Part shown: piece after piece, positions 39,279 to 48,850 of the stretch
Numbering within the stretch: the first letter of the stretch is position 1
Layout of the letters: the number at the start of each line of letters is the position of its first letter
Source of the DNA: ATM1 sp003577165
Lineage (GTDB): Bacteria; Armatimonadota; Fimbriimonadia; Fimbriimonadales; ATM1
Assembly: GCA_030263715.1 (NCBI GenBank)
Contig: SZPM01000016.1
Location: 1-56,893 of the forward strand
DNA: 56,893 nucleotides
Direction of reading: 5' to 3'
Notes under the pieces: model-generated
Databases searched by the model: none
Told to the model about the DNA's origin: nothing
Seen by the model: the letters and a program-made list of their open reading frames with translations, nothing else
Position numbers and translations under genes: made by a program

Positions 39279-40844
39279 CTATCGGAGGCGGAAACTGCCG
39301 ATCCACGTCACCCAGGAACCCGACTCGTCGGCCGTTTCACCGATCGCCCAGAACAGGCCGGCCTCGACAGGGTCCGCCTGCACCGAAAAATAGTCCCCCC
39401 ACCGCTCGACGCCCTCCTCGAAGGCATCGAAGTGCCGCACCGAGCTTCTCAGTTCAGCAGGTCCTGCCACCGACCCGGGCGGGTCGCTTGCCAGGCGGCC
39501 GGTTACGTAGACGGCGGGATAAGTGTCGTCCGAAGACGCCGAGACCACGAACCCGAGCGAGCCATCGCTGCCAAATGCGAGCGCAGATGCGCTGGTGAAC
39601 GAGTCTCGCGTGCCGGTTATCGAACCGACTTGAACAAGTGTGGGTGTCTCAAAATCGCTGAGGTCGGCTTCATACCATCGGGCCGAAGTCCGATCGCTGT
39701 CAGGCTCCTTCATGACGTGGAGCGTAGCGAGCCGATGTCCCTGCCGACTGGAGCTGATCAGACGGAATCCGCACGGGTCGATGCGGTCGTCCGTACCCCG
39801 CATCGGAATCCCTCTCGGCGGGCGCGCTGCTTCTGGAACCCCGATTTCTGTGCGTTCCACTTGGAGATTGCCGTCCGTGTAAACCAGTTTGTGGAATGTC
39901 ACCAGGTCATCCGCGAACGCATAACTTGCTCCCAGCGCGAACTCTTCCCCGCCGTCGCCCTGTGCGAGTTGTACTGTGAAGTGATCTCCAGACGTGTCCA
40001 GCACGTCAACCCACCGGACTGGCTTCCCCGCATACGCGTCGTCTTTCGGGAGCGCGCGGTAGATAACTCCCGACCAGTCGCCGGCCTCATAGTCGTACAA
40101 GTTCCCCGTGACGACAATTGCATCCCTCGTAACCGCTACGGTCGCGTAGTCGACCCAGAGCGACTCTTTCTCTTGTTTGACCAGCGAGTCCATTTTCAGC
40201 AGATTCCAAGTTCCAACCGGATCCTCGTCGTCTGAGATTGCGAGGAGGATCGAGCTCTGCTTCTTTGTCTCGCTCCGGTGCAGCACCAAAAGCACATGGC
40301 GCTTTGCGGAGGCATCGTAAACGAGTTTCGGATCGAAGAGATCGCCTTGCAACCCGAACGGCTTGAAGAACGAGTTCGCCTGATCGGGCCCAAGCGGCAT
40401 TTCGAACAGTTTTTCACCCGCCTTGCTGTAACCTGCGAGGTCCGTGTTGGTCGCGATCACCAGATTTGTCGGGCCTACCGAGAGCGCAGGATCGGGTGGC
40501 AAGTATCCAGTCGCACGCAGTCCGGAAAACGACGAGACCACTTTCGTCTCGTCCTCCCATCGGACGCCTCCGACGCGCATGGAAGCGGTCTTCAATCGTC
40601 CTCGCGACTTGATCTGAGGGAGTTCGTGCTCCGGTCGCGGTGTTCCCACCGTCTTCGGCCGTGCAAGGCCGGATTTTATTCGATTTGTGTCGATCTTGCC
40701 CACAACTGCTCGCACACTCGCACTCTTCGGCAGGTTTCCAGCCAGCGTTCGAAGTCTCCGAACCTCTTGCGCCTGCAGTGATGATGTGCTTACCATCAGC
40801 GCCCCCGCCAAGGCCCACCAAATCCTATTGACCGAAATCATCAT
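39279..40844 (-). CDS. secreted beta-propeller-like protein of unknown function
   Basis: This is a 521-residue exported protein. The N-terminus (ISVNRIWWALAGALMVSTSSLQAQ) is a signal peptide with cleavage near AQ. The rest is beta-rich, with phrases such as LPPDPALSVGPTNLVIATNTDLAGYSKAG, LFDPKLVYDASAKRHVLLVLH and WGDYFSVQADPVEAGLFWAIGE, which repeat in related exported proteins of Planctomycetota-like bacteria and suggest a propeller. A Lys/Arg-rich segment follows the signal peptide. No enzyme motif is recognised. ATG 40844 has AAGGAG 9 bases upstream, inside the end of the preceding lipoprotein gene, 6 bases away, so the two form an operon. Confidence 0.82.
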   Translation of the reverse strand: MMISVNRIWWALAGALMVSTSSLQAQEVRRLRTLAGNLPKSASVRAVVGKIDTNRIKSGLARPKTVGTPRPEHELPQIKSRGRLKTASMRVGGVRWEDETKVVSSFSGLRATGYLPPDPALSVGPTNLVIATNTDLAGYSKAGEKLFEMPLGPDQANSFFKPFGLQGDLFDPKLVYDASAKRHVLLVLHRSETKKQSSILLAISDDEDPVGTWNLLKMDSLVKQEKESLWVDYATVAVTRDAIVVTGNLYDYEAGDWSGVIYRALPKDDAYAGKPVRWVDVLDTSGDHFTVQLAQGDGGEEFALGASYAFADDLVTFHKLVYTDGNLQVERTEIGVPEAARPPRGIPMRGTDDRIDPCGFRLISSSRQGHRLATLHVMKEPDSDRTSARWYEADLSDFETPTLVQVGSITGTRDSFTSASALAFGSDGSLGFVVSASSDDTYPAVYVTGRLASDPPGSVAGPAELRSSVRHFDAFEEGVERWGDYFSVQADPVEAGLFWAIGETADESGSWVTWIGSFRLR

Positions 40845-40850
40845 AAGCCA

Positions 40851-41711
40851 TCACTCCTTGATAGAAACCACCGTCTTCGCCGTCATCAACGCCGGAATCT
40901 CACCCCTCGTCGGATGCGTGGCTCGGTCGGTTCTGGCCTTTTGTGTCAATTCAGCCGAGATCAGCATTCCATCGCTAACATCCACGAAGTACGTCCCCTC
41001 CATCGAGATGCTGCCATCTTGGCTTTTGGCAACCATCTTGATCCTGTAGGCGTCTCGGCCATGACGCTTTTCCCTTCCGACGAGAGTGTAAGTCTCTTCG
41101 ATCTCGGCGTCCCCGGCCACAGAACTGCGCACGCTCGTAGTAGACCAGGCGCTCCCGGCTTCGAGGCCGGATTCCGGGAACGGCAACACTCCGACCAACA
41201 GCAGGCCGGCGAGCATCCCTGTCGGCGCCGTGATGGGGCGACCTCGGTCATCGATCTTGATCTGCGCTCCCTGCGGCGGACTTTGTCCCCCGTTTTCCAA
41301 AGTGATCGGACCGGAGACGAAGCGCAGCGTGCGGACTTCTTTCGCTGCTTCGCGCACGTCCACCTCGAACCCCACGTCGAAACCCGTCTTGACATCCTGC
41401 ATGTCACTCGGCCTTAGGTAGGCGGCGTCGAAGGCCACGACCACGTCTGAACGCAGCTCGTACTTCCAGATCTTCCCCTTCTCGGGTCTGAATCGAAGCC
41501 GTACTCCGTCCTCAACGGGCCTGCTGGGTTCGCTGACTGGCTGAGGCGCGACTTGCTCACCGATCTCCGGCGCGTCGCCCGTATCCTCCTGAAGGGTCGG
41601 CTCGTTCTGCGCCGGCTTCGAAGGCGGCGGGCTTGCCGTCTTGCCCGTGCAGCCGAACAGCACAGCAAGCAGGATGGCCGCCAGAAATGAGGAAAGGAGA
41701 GGCCGCTTCAA
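40851..41711 (-). CDS. lipoprotein of unknown function
   Basis: This is a 286-residue lipoprotein: basic KRPLLSSF start, hydrophobic run, lipobox LFGC with Cys21. A Pro/Glu-rich linker (about 25-65) leads into a beta-rich domain (RLRFRPEKGKIWKYELRSDVVVAF, then LPFPESGLEAGSAWSTTS and TYTLVGREKRHGRDAYRIKMVAKSQ) that resembles outer-membrane-associated DUF6263-like domains; this is a weak comparison by eye. The start is a TTG at 41711, with TACAAT 10 bases upstream and no ribosome site. It precedes the secreted 521-residue protein in an operon. It shares an intergenic region with the divergent flavin reductase. Confidence 0.82.
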   Translation of the reverse strand: MKRPLLSSFLAAILLAVLFGCTGKTASPPPSKPAQNEPTLQEDTGDAPEIGEQVAPQPVSEPSRPVEDGVRLRFRPEKGKIWKYELRSDVVVAFDAAYLRPSDMQDVKTGFDVGFEVDVREAAKEVRTLRFVSGPITLENGGQSPPQGAQIKIDDRGRPITAPTGMLAGLLLVGVLPFPESGLEAGSAWSTTSVRSSVAGDAEIEETYTLVGREKRHGRDAYRIKMVAKSQDGSISMEGTYFVDVSDGMLISAELTQKARTDRATHPTRGEIPALMTAKTVVSIKE

Positions 41712-41721
41712 CGAGGCTCAG

Positions 41722-41727
41722 ATTGTA
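41722..41727 (-). promoter_or_regulatory. -10 box of the lipoprotein operon
   Basis: On the minus strand TACAAT, 10 bases before the TTG at 41711, giving a leader of about three bases. The flavin reductase promoter lies 30 bases away on the other strand. Confidence 0.45.
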
Positions 41728-41757
41728 CAGCCTATCGGACCGCGGCCGAGCGCCAGC

Positions 41758-41763
41758 CATAAT
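41758..41763 (+). promoter_or_regulatory. -10 box of the flavin reductase (leaderless)
   Basis: CATAAT, then CACGCC, then TTG at 41770. The 12-mer GCCATAATCACG is shared with the metH promoter. It decides the TTG start over the ATG at 41800. Confidence 0.6.
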
Positions 41764-41769
41764 CACGCC

Positions 41770-42390
41770 TTGCCCCACGAAAGCCTGGACCCGGCGCAGA
41801 TGGACAGTCAGGACCTGTATCGCCTGCTCGTTTCCGCCGTCGTTCCGCGCCCGATCGCCCTTGTCAGCACCGTGGACGCCGACGGACGCCCGAACCTCGC
41901 GCCGTTCAGTTTCTTTCAGCTCGGGGGCGTTGCGCCAGCCAGCCTCGTCGTCAGCATCACGGCAGGCTCGGAAGGCTGGGAGAAGGACACGCTCGCCAAC
42001 CTAAGGGCCACGGGCGAGTTCGTCGTCAACCTCGTCACGCGAGAGATGGTCGAAGGCATGAACCTGACGAGCAGGCGACTGCCCAAAGGCGACGACGAAT
42101 GGCAACTGACTTCCTTCAGTCACGTGTCGTCTGACGTCGTCCGGCCGGACGGCGTAGCCGAGAGCCCCATGCGATTCGAGTGCCGAGTTCATACGATCGT
42201 CGAACACGGAACGGAAAAGGGATCGGCGCGATATGTCATCGGGGAGATACTGAGAATCCACACCCACGTGCGAGAGGACGGCACAGCGTTTTTACCGGTA
42301 GGAAGAATGGGCGGAGCCTGGTACATTGATACGGCTGTGCCGGAACTGTTTCACCTGGAGCGACCATCAGACGAAGAGCGCCGTCCTTAA
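41770..42390 (+). CDS. flavin reductase-family FMN-binding protein
   Basis: This is a 206-residue protein. The family fold is a split beta-barrel that binds FMN and often supplies reduced flavin to a partner or acts as an oxidoreductase. I see LYRLLVSAVVPRPIALVSTVDADGRPNLAPFSFF (flavin site), LVVSITAGSEGWEKDTLAN, TGEFVVNLVT and a late IGEILRIHTHV, which match the flavin reductase domain. The TTG at 41770 is preferred because CATAAT precedes it by 6 bases and its N-terminus (LDPAQMDSQDLYRLL) matches relatives. ATG 41800 is an alternative. Confidence 0.85.
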   Translation: MPHESLDPAQMDSQDLYRLLVSAVVPRPIALVSTVDADGRPNLAPFSFFQLGGVAPASLVVSITAGSEGWEKDTLANLRATGEFVVNLVTREMVEGMNLTSRRLPKGDDEWQLTSFSHVSSDVVRPDGVAESPMRFECRVHTIVEHGTEKGSARYVIGEILRIHTHVREDGTAFLPVGRMGGAWYIDTAVPELFHLERPSDEERRP

Positions 42391-42403
42391 GCCCAGGCAC
42401 GCG

Positions 42404-42432
42404 TTGACTTACGTATCCGGCCTCGGGAATCA
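42404..42432 (+). promoter_or_regulatory. candidate smc promoter (-35 TTGACT, weak -10)
   Basis: TTGACT at 42404-42409 lies 17 bases before GAATCA at 42427-42432, which ends 6 bases before the TTG of smc. The -10 is a poor match, but the position fits the leaderless pattern and no ribosome site is visible. Confidence 0.35.
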
Positions 42433-42438
42433 CCGAAG

Positions 42439-45400
42439 TTGAAACTCAAGCACGTCAAAATCTACGGCTTCAAGACATTTGCTGACCGCACTGAATTCGA
42501 GATGGACGGCAACCTCATCGCCGTCGTCGGCCCGAACGGATGCGGCAAGAGCAACATCGTCGACGCCATCATGTGGGCTCTTGGCGAGCCCAGCCCCAAG
42601 AACCTGCGCGCACACAACTCCGCCGACATCATCTTCGCAGGCAGCAGCCTCCGCAAGCCGCTCGGATTCGCAGAAGTCACTCTGACCTTCGACAACTCCG
42701 AGGGCCGACTGCCCATCGACACGACGGACGTCGTCGTCAGCCGGCGGGTGGATCGAAGCGGTGAAAGCCACTACGCCATCAACGGCCGCGCCTGCCGGCA
42801 GAAGGACGTCTACGAACTCTTCGCCGACTCAGGACTGGGCCGAACCGGCTACGCGATCGTAAGCCAGAGCGACATCGACGCGGCCCTGAGCGCCTCAGCG
42901 GAAGAGCGCAGAACTTGGCTGGACGAGGCGGCAGGTGTGCAGCGGTACAGATCACGGAAGAACGAGGCGCTGAAGCGCCTCGACAGCGCCCTGGTGCACC
43001 TCCAGAGGGTCAACGACGTGATCCAGGAGATCGAACTGCAGCGCGAGCCTCTGCGGGAGCAGGCGGAAGCGGCCCGAACCTACAAGGGGCTGGTCTCTAG
43101 CCTCCGTGAGATCGAATCGGGTCTTCTCATCGTCGAAGCGGTCGAGGCGAAGGAGCAGGTTCGAGTGCTCGGAGCCAACGTGTCGGAGAAAAGACGCGAG
43201 GCAGAGGAGGCCCGCAAAGCAGCCCAAAAGGCTGAATCGCTGAGCGACGAGGCCTCGAGCGCACTCCTCGGCATCGAGAAGAGCCTCGACGCAAAGACGA
43301 CGGAATATCACGCGGCGTCGTCGAACCTCGAACGCGCGGTCGCCCGGGTCGCCCTGGCAAAGCAGAGGCTCGAAAGCCTCGACGAATTGGACGCGAATCG
43401 AGACGCAGAAGCGCAGGCGGCGTCCGAACGAATCGAACGCGCCAAGAAGGCGCTCGAGTTAGCGGAACGAGAGTTGACCTCGGCGACCGAGGCCGTCGAC
43501 ATGCTCGTCCAGGTGCTGAGCGGCAGCGACGAGATGGCGCAACGGCTGCAGCAGAAGCTTGCGCAGGCGGAGTCCGCCCTCGCCCAGGCCCGCCTCGCGT
43601 CCGTGGATCGAATTCACCGCGAGGCGCGCATCACGCATCTCCGAGAACGCCGATCCGCCATCGACCGCGAACTTGAGGGCGCAGAAGCCGCACTCCCGCA
43701 GTTGCAGCAGGGAGTGCAGGACGGGGAGGCGAAACTGCAGGCCGAGCGCGCGTCTCTCGATGCCGCGCGACACCGCCTCGCTGAAGCGCGTGAGAGCCTG
43801 GCCTCGCTCCAGGACGCCGCAAAGGGCCTCGAAGGAAGGCGAAGGACGCTGCTGGCCGAGCAGGCCGGGCTTGAAGGAAAAGCGTCCGCCCTCCGGGCAA
43901 CGCTCGAAGCCGGTGAAGGAATGCCCGCCGGCGTGCGAGCGATCCTCGCTGCGCACAGTGAGGGCGCGCTTGAGGGAGACTTCATCCCAGTTTCGGCCGC
44001 CATCCACGTCGAGTCCACTCTGACGAAGGCGATTGAAGCGGCGCTCGGACCTTCAGCAGGCGATCTCATCACCTCTCGAATTGACTTAGCCCGTGAGGCG
44101 ATCGAGTACCTCAAGAGTGAGGGGGCGGGACGAGCCACATTCCTTCCTCTTGACACTCTCCGGCAAAGGGAGCGGCCAGAGGGTCTGACTCGCCTGGCTG
44201 CCCGACCGGGCGTGCTCGGCATCGCCGCCGACCTCGTCGGGTGCGATCCAGTCCACAAGCCGGCCGTCGAGTTTCTCCTCGGGTCCGTACTCATCGTCGA
44301 AGACTCGAAGGTCGCGGCGTCTCTGGCGCGCGAGACCGGCTACCGCAGCATCGCAACGCTCGATGGAGAACTACTCCGCGCTGGAGGTTCACTCACGGGA
44401 GGATCGTATCGCCGCGAAGTCGCGGGCCCGATCCAAAGAGCGAGCGAATTGGAGGAAACCCACGCGCGGCTGACCGAGTTAGCCGAAGCGCTGCAAGCAA
44501 TCCATCAGGAATCGGAACGACTGAGCGCATCCGCCTCCGAGCTCAGTGGCGACGAGGCAAAGGCCCTCAAGGAGGTCTCCGAATTCGAAGTCTCGGTTGC
44601 GGAGATCGTCCAGTGGCTCACTGCACTTCGCGAAGAACTGAGCGCGACGGATCGCGCAATCGAGCGACTCCGCGCCGAACGCAATCAGATCGAATCGGAA
44701 CTGGCTGTGTCGCACGGCGACGACGCTGCCACGGAAGCCACCGTGCAGCACGCTGAGACAGAGCGCAACGAACTGCTCTCGCTCGTGGCCGCTAAGTCGG
44801 CGGACGCGGACCAAGCGCGAAGAGCGCTCGCAGATGCGCGCGAACGTAAGGATGCAGCGCAAGCGCGAGTCAACCTCGCAAGGGCGGACTACGAGGACGC
44901 AACCGCCTACACGCAAACGAGGTCGCAGCGGCTGGAGAACCTCGGCCAAGAGCGCGAAAGGCAACTCGCCGCCATTCAGCAAAGCGAAGCCGATCGCGCC
45001 AAGTGCGAGGAAGCAGTCGCATGGGTCACCAAAGAGCTCGAAGAACTGCGCAACCAGAGGCAGACTCTCGAGGAGCAGCGAAGCGCGATGCTGCTTCAGG
45101 CTCGCCAACTTCACGAGCGCGCCAGAGAACTCGACGACGCTTCGTATCGAGACGACATCCTGCGAGCGAGGTCCGAAACCAAACTCGCGTCAGTATTGGC
45201 TCGGCTTCTCGAAGAATACAACGTCTCGGAAGAAGAAGCGGAACAGTTAGCGCCTACGGTGGAGTTGCCGGATGACGCGCCGAAAATCGCGGGGCGCCTC
45301 CGCAGGGAGATCCGATCACTCGGCGACGTAAACATTGGCGCAATCGAGGCGTACGACATACTCTCCGAGAGATACGAAACGCTCACCACTCAACGTGAGG

Positions 45401-45954
45401 ACATTCTGGAGTCCAAGGCAGAACTCGATCGCACAATATCTGAACTCGATCGCCTCACGCGTGGCGCGTTCACCAAGACCTTCGACGAAGTGAACGAAGC
45501 GTTCCGCGAAATGTTTGCGCGGCTCTTTGGAGGGGGGGATGCCGTTCTCCGTCTTACGGACCCCGAGAGAATCCTCGAAACAGGCGTGGAGATCGAAGTT
45601 CAAGTGCCTGGCAAAGCCAAGCAGCGCCTCGAACTCTTGTCAGGCGGCGAGAGAGCCCTTTCCGCGTGCGCGTTCCTTTTTGCCCTGTTCAAGGTGAAGC
45701 CGAGTCCGCTGTCGGTGCTCGACGAGTTGGACGCCCCCCTCGATGGACGCAATGTCGAAAGATATGTCGATCTCCTGCGCGACTTCGCGGCAGAGAACCA
45801 ATTCATCGTCATCACTCACAACCCGACCACCATTGCAGCCGCGCCGATCTGGTTCGGCGTAACGATGCAGGAGCCCGGCGTGTCCACCGTCATCCCGTAT
45901 CGAGCGGCCGAGCACGTCCCAAGTTCCAACGGGAAACGGGCGACCGTCCTTTAG
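42439..45954 (+). CDS. smc: chromosome segregation protein SMC
   Basis: SMC compacts and aligns replicated chromosomes as a ring-shaped ATPase with ScpA and ScpB. The 1171 residues show the N-terminal ATPase (KIYGFKTFADRTEF, Walker A GPNGCGKSNIVDA at 31-43), two long coiled coils (about 165-490 and 665-1010, Glu/Arg/Ala-rich), a hinge (about 495-660, with GVRAILAAHSEGALEG and GSLTGGSYRR) and the C-terminal ATPase with signature LLSGGERALSACAFLFALF (near 1067) and Walker B LSVLDELDAPLDGRN, where many SMCs have LDEVDAALD. TTG start fits homology (KLKHVKIYG). No scpA/scpB adjacent. Confidence 0.96.
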   Translation: MKLKHVKIYGFKTFADRTEFEMDGNLIAVVGPNGCGKSNIVDAIMWALGEPSPKNLRAHNSADIIFAGSSLRKPLGFAEVTLTFDNSEGRLPIDTTDVVVSRRVDRSGESHYAINGRACRQKDVYELFADSGLGRTGYAIVSQSDIDAALSASAEERRTWLDEAAGVQRYRSRKNEALKRLDSALVHLQRVNDVIQEIELQREPLREQAEAARTYKGLVSSLREIESGLLIVEAVEAKEQVRVLGANVSEKRREAEEARKAAQKAESLSDEASSALLGIEKSLDAKTTEYHAASSNLERAVARVALAKQRLESLDELDANRDAEAQAASERIERAKKALELAERELTSATEAVDMLVQVLSGSDEMAQRLQQKLAQAESALAQARLASVDRIHREARITHLRERRSAIDRELEGAEAALPQLQQGVQDGEAKLQAERASLDAARHRLAEARESLASLQDAAKGLEGRRRTLLAEQAGLEGKASALRATLEAGEGMPAGVRAILAAHSEGALEGDFIPVSAAIHVESTLTKAIEAALGPSAGDLITSRIDLAREAIEYLKSEGAGRATFLPLDTLRQRERPEGLTRLAARPGVLGIAADLVGCDPVHKPAVEFLLGSVLIVEDSKVAASLARETGYRSIATLDGELLRAGGSLTGGSYRREVAGPIQRASELEETHARLTELAEALQAIHQESERLSASASELSGDEAKALKEVSEFEVSVAEIVQWLTALREELSATDRAIERLRAERNQIESELAVSHGDDAATEATVQHAETERNELLSLVAAKSADADQARRALADARERKDAAQARVNLARADYEDATAYTQTRSQRLENLGQERERQLAAIQQSEADRAKCEEAVAWVTKELEELRNQRQTLEEQRSAMLLQARQLHERARELDDASYRDDILRARSETKLASVLARLLEEYNVSEEEAEQLAPTVELPDDAPKIAGRLRREIRSLGDVNIGAIEAYDILSERYETLTTQREDILESKAELDRTISELDRLTRGAFTKTFDEVNEAFREMFARLFGGGDAVLRLTDPERILETGVEIEVQVPGKAKQRLELLSGGERALSACAFLFALFKVKPSPLSVLDELDAPLDGRNVERYVDLLRDFAAENQFIVITHNPTTIAAAPIWFGVTMQEPGVSTVIPYRAAEHVPSSNGKRATVL

Positions 45955-45992
45955 GCTCTCTTGCGCGCAGGTGGTGGGAGACGACGTCCCGC

Positions 45993-47252
45993 TTACGTAC
46001 CTTCCTGCCAACTCTCCAGATATTTCGCCTGCTCCGGCGTGAGTTCGTCAATCTTCGCGCCCATAGAAGCCAATTTGAGGGTCGCAACCTGCCGATCAAT
46101 TTCGATCGGAACTCGAACCACTTCCTTCCCGAGTGATCCGTGGTTCTTTACCAGCCACTCGGCGCAAAGAGCCTGATTCGCAAAGGACATATCCATGACG
46201 CTCGCTGGATGACCCTCAGCGGCGGCCAGGTTGATCAGCCGTCCTTCGCCGAGCAGGTAGACCCGCTTTCCGTTCTGGAAGGTGTATTCGCCCACGAACT
46301 CTCGAGCCACGGACTTAGTGCCGAGCCTCTCGAGCGCGGGGATGTCGATCTCAACGTTGAAGTGTCCGCTGTTCGCGACGAGCGCGCCGTCCTTCATCGC
46401 CTCAAAGTGGCGACCGACGATCACGTCCTTGCAGCCGGTGACCGTGATGAACACGTCCCCGATGGGCGCGGCGGCGTCCATCGGCATCACGCGGAATCCA
46501 TCCATCAGCGCTTCGATCGCCTTGATCGGATCGATCTCCGTCACGATGACACTCGCACCCATTCCGCGGGCGCGCATGGCGACTCCCTTGCCGCACCATC
46601 CATATCCCGCGACGACGAGCGTCTTTCCAGCAAGGAGCACGTTCGTGGCCCGCAGGATTCCGTCAAGCGTACTTTGGCCCGTGCCGTAACGGTTGTCGAA
46701 CATGTGCTTCGTATCCGCGTCGTTGATGGCGACGATGGGATAGGCAAGCACGCCGTCTTTCGCCATCGCCTTGAGCCGGATCACGCCTGTCGTGGTCTCC
46801 TCGGTTCCTGCGATGATGTCAGGGATGAGTTCGCGGCGCTCGCTGTGGATCACTCCGACAGTGTCGGCGCCGTCATCCATGGTGATCGTGGGCCGAATGT
46901 CGAGCGCCTGATTGATGTGCTTGTAATACGTGTCCTGATCCTCGCCCTTGATGCAGTAGGCGCCGATCCCCATCGAGGCGAGCGCAGCGGCTACGTCATC
47001 CTGCGTGCTCAGAGGGTTGCTCGCGCAGACGGCAACCTCGGCGCCCCCGTCCTTGAGCGTCGCCAGGAGGTTCGCCGTCTCCGTAGTGACATGCAGACAG
47101 GCCGTGACTCTCTGGCCGTCGAGGGGTCGCTCCTTTGCGAACCGCTCCCGTATCGCTCGAAGGACGGGCATGTCTCTCGCCGCCCAGGCGATGCGTCGGA
47201 GTCCGGTTTCGGAAAGGCTGAGGTCGCGTACGTCGTGCGTAAGGATGGGCAT
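45993..47252 (-). CDS. ahcY: adenosylhomocysteinase
   Basis: AhcY splits S-adenosylhomocysteine into adenosine and homocysteine, removing the product inhibitor of methyltransferases and feeding MetH. The 419 residues carry ACLHVTTETANLL near the start, EETTTGVIRLKAMAKDG, the Lys-Asp region NDADTKHMFDNRYGTGQS, the NAD motif VVAGYGWCGKGVAMRARGMG, ANSGHFNVEID, and the C-terminal region. The length is near the standard 420-430. ATG 47252 is 11 bases from a TATACT box. The next gene on the other strand, smc, ends 38 bases away. Confidence 0.97.
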   Translation of the reverse strand: MPILTHDVRDLSLSETGLRRIAWAARDMPVLRAIRERFAKERPLDGQRVTACLHVTTETANLLATLKDGGAEVAVCASNPLSTQDDVAAALASMGIGAYCIKGEDQDTYYKHINQALDIRPTITMDDGADTVGVIHSERRELIPDIIAGTEETTTGVIRLKAMAKDGVLAYPIVAINDADTKHMFDNRYGTGQSTLDGILRATNVLLAGKTLVVAGYGWCGKGVAMRARGMGASVIVTEIDPIKAIEALMDGFRVMPMDAAAPIGDVFITVTGCKDVIVGRHFEAMKDGALVANSGHFNVEIDIPALERLGTKSVAREFVGEYTFQNGKRVYLLGEGRLINLAAAEGHPASVMDMSFANQALCAEWLVKNHGSLGKEVVRVPIEIDRQVATLKLASMGAKIDELTPEQAKYLESWQEGT

Positions 47253-47263
47253 ACTGGAATCGC

Positions 47264-47271
47264 AGTATACT
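47264..47271. promoter_or_regulatory. palindromic -10 shared by two divergent promoters
   Basis: AGTATACT reads TATACT on both strands. On the minus strand it lies 11 bases before ahcY. On the plus strand it is about 48 bases before the O-antigen ligase-like gene. One short element could thus serve both directions. Confidence 0.4.
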
Positions 47272-47319
47272 ATCGGCCCGTCTTAAACGTCCCTTCTGTA
47301 GGCCATCGCCGAGTCATCA

Positions 47320-48849
47320 ATGGGAATCGCACGAACAACCGTCGGAATCAACAGGTTCTTCGAAGACTTCGCGTCGGGTAAGCCCGGACGACGCGCGTTC
47401 GCCAACTTCCTCATCGTAGCCGCCGGAATACAACTCGTCCTGATGGGCTTGTTGCTCGCGTTCGGCGCGGATATGAAGTGGGCCGGAGTCGCGGGTGGGG
47501 GATTCATTGGCCTAACGCTGCTGTTCCTCATGCTCGTTCGGCACGAGTACTTGTATCTGCTTGGCTTCATCGCAGGCCACACGATTTTTTACGGTCGCTT
47601 CCCCAACCAACTTGGCATGCGCGTGCTGAACGCGGTCGGCCCTGCCGAGTTCCTGTTTTTCCTTGCGTTTGTCGCGGGCCTCATCTACTGGTACGGACAC
47701 AAAGATAGACCAAGCGTGCCGTTCAGTCTTTGGATACCAGCGCTCATTCTCTTCCTCTACGCCGCCGGTTACACTCTTGTCGGTTACTTCTTCTACGAGC
47801 GAACCGACAACGCGCTCGAGCAGGCCACCGGATGGATGTACTTCACCCTCGCGCTGCCGACCTACCTTTGTCTGACGACGGGCCGCAGTTGGAAGGCGTT
47901 CTTCGTCGTCATCTTCGGGGCTCTGATGATCGGCGCGCTCTTCTCCATGATGTTGGAAGTCGGTGTGGGTGAGTCCCTCATCAACAGGACAGGCTACGGA
48001 GGCCTCGGCTTCCGAACCTGGGGCGACCTCTCCGTGAAGACCAACATGCTCGGCACGACGGTCGTGGGCACTCTCCTCGCGATCATCGTCGCGGCATTCG
48101 CGAAGCGCACCGTATGGAAAACCGCGGGCGTTGCCGCAACTCTCGCAGGCCTCGTCATCATCTTCCTTGACAGAGGACGAATCCACTATGCGGGCCTCGG
48201 AGCGGCAATCGTCTTCCTACTCTTCTTCCTTCCGACGCTCAACCGCTGGCGGGTGCTTTATTACGGAGCGCTGTCGGTGATCCTCGGAGTCGTTATAATC
48301 GTCTTCGTCGGCGGCAATCTGGAAGACAAGGCGGTCAGCGCGCTCGAGAAAGCGCAAGAGCGAATCGAACTCGCGCAAGGAAAGGCTGTTCAAGTCGACC
48401 CCGGTTTGACATTGCGGTATTACCGTAACCGTGAAGCTGAAGCGATCTTCCTGCAAAACCCCCTCATCGGCGGAGGTCCTGGAATTCGATTCGGATATGA
48501 GTTCGATTGGACGATTCTCCAAAACGTGCCGATCACTCAGCTCGACAACTCATTCCTGTACCCCCTTGCCGTGGGTGGCCTCATCGGACTTGGATTGATC
48601 CTGTTTACCTACACCGCGATGATCATCGTAACCGTTCGTGCGATGATCCGGCTGCGCAACCCGCTACACAAGGCTCTGGCGTTTGTACCATTGGGGTCAT
48701 TCATGTTCATGGCCATCTGCAGTTGGGTGACCTGGTGGCTCGTGGACCGCTTTCACGTTGCGGCCTTCGCGGTGATGGTTGGTGTTGCCGTCGCGCTTGT
48801 GCGGCATGAGGAAGTGCACGGCAGCGAAACTCCGGTCGTAAACTTCTGA
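47320..48849 (+). CDS. O-antigen ligase/polymerase-like membrane protein
   Basis: This is a 509-residue integral membrane protein with about eleven hydrophobic segments (for example FLIVAAGIQLVLMGLLLAFG, GFIGLTLLFLMLV, PAEFLFFLAFVAGLIYWYG, ALPTYLCL and FIVFVGG-like stretches) and a large soluble loop near 330-390 (ALEKAQERIELAQGKAVQVDPG) ending in LTLRYYRNREAEAIFLQNPLIGGGPG. The RxxxN and IGGG region resembles the extracytoplasmic loop of the Wzy_C/O-antigen ligase family. It probably polymerises or ligates surface polysaccharide. ATG start; no clear ribosome site. The nearby glycosyltransferase at 49270 fits an envelope role. Confidence 0.78.
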   Translation: MGIARTTVGINRFFEDFASGKPGRRAFANFLIVAAGIQLVLMGLLLAFGADMKWAGVAGGGFIGLTLLFLMLVRHEYLYLLGFIAGHTIFYGRFPNQLGMRVLNAVGPAEFLFFLAFVAGLIYWYGHKDRPSVPFSLWIPALILFLYAAGYTLVGYFFYERTDNALEQATGWMYFTLALPTYLCLTTGRSWKAFFVVIFGALMIGALFSMMLEVGVGESLINRTGYGGLGFRTWGDLSVKTNMLGTTVVGTLLAIIVAAFAKRTVWKTAGVAATLAGLVIIFLDRGRIHYAGLGAAIVFLLFFLPTLNRWRVLYYGALSVILGVVIIVFVGGNLEDKAVSALEKAQERIELAQGKAVQVDPGLTLRYYRNREAEAIFLQNPLIGGGPGIRFGYEFDWTILQNVPITQLDNSFLYPLAVGGLIGLGLILFTYTAMIIVTVRAMIRLRNPLHKALAFVPLGSFMFMAICSWVTWWLVDRFHVAAFAVMVGVAVALVRHEEVHGSETPVVNF

Positions 48850-48850
48850 A

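Noticed and set aside
46140..47381. Plus-strand open frame of 413 codons opposite ahcY
   Set aside because: It is the mirror frame of ahcY; the real enzyme motifs are on the minus strand.
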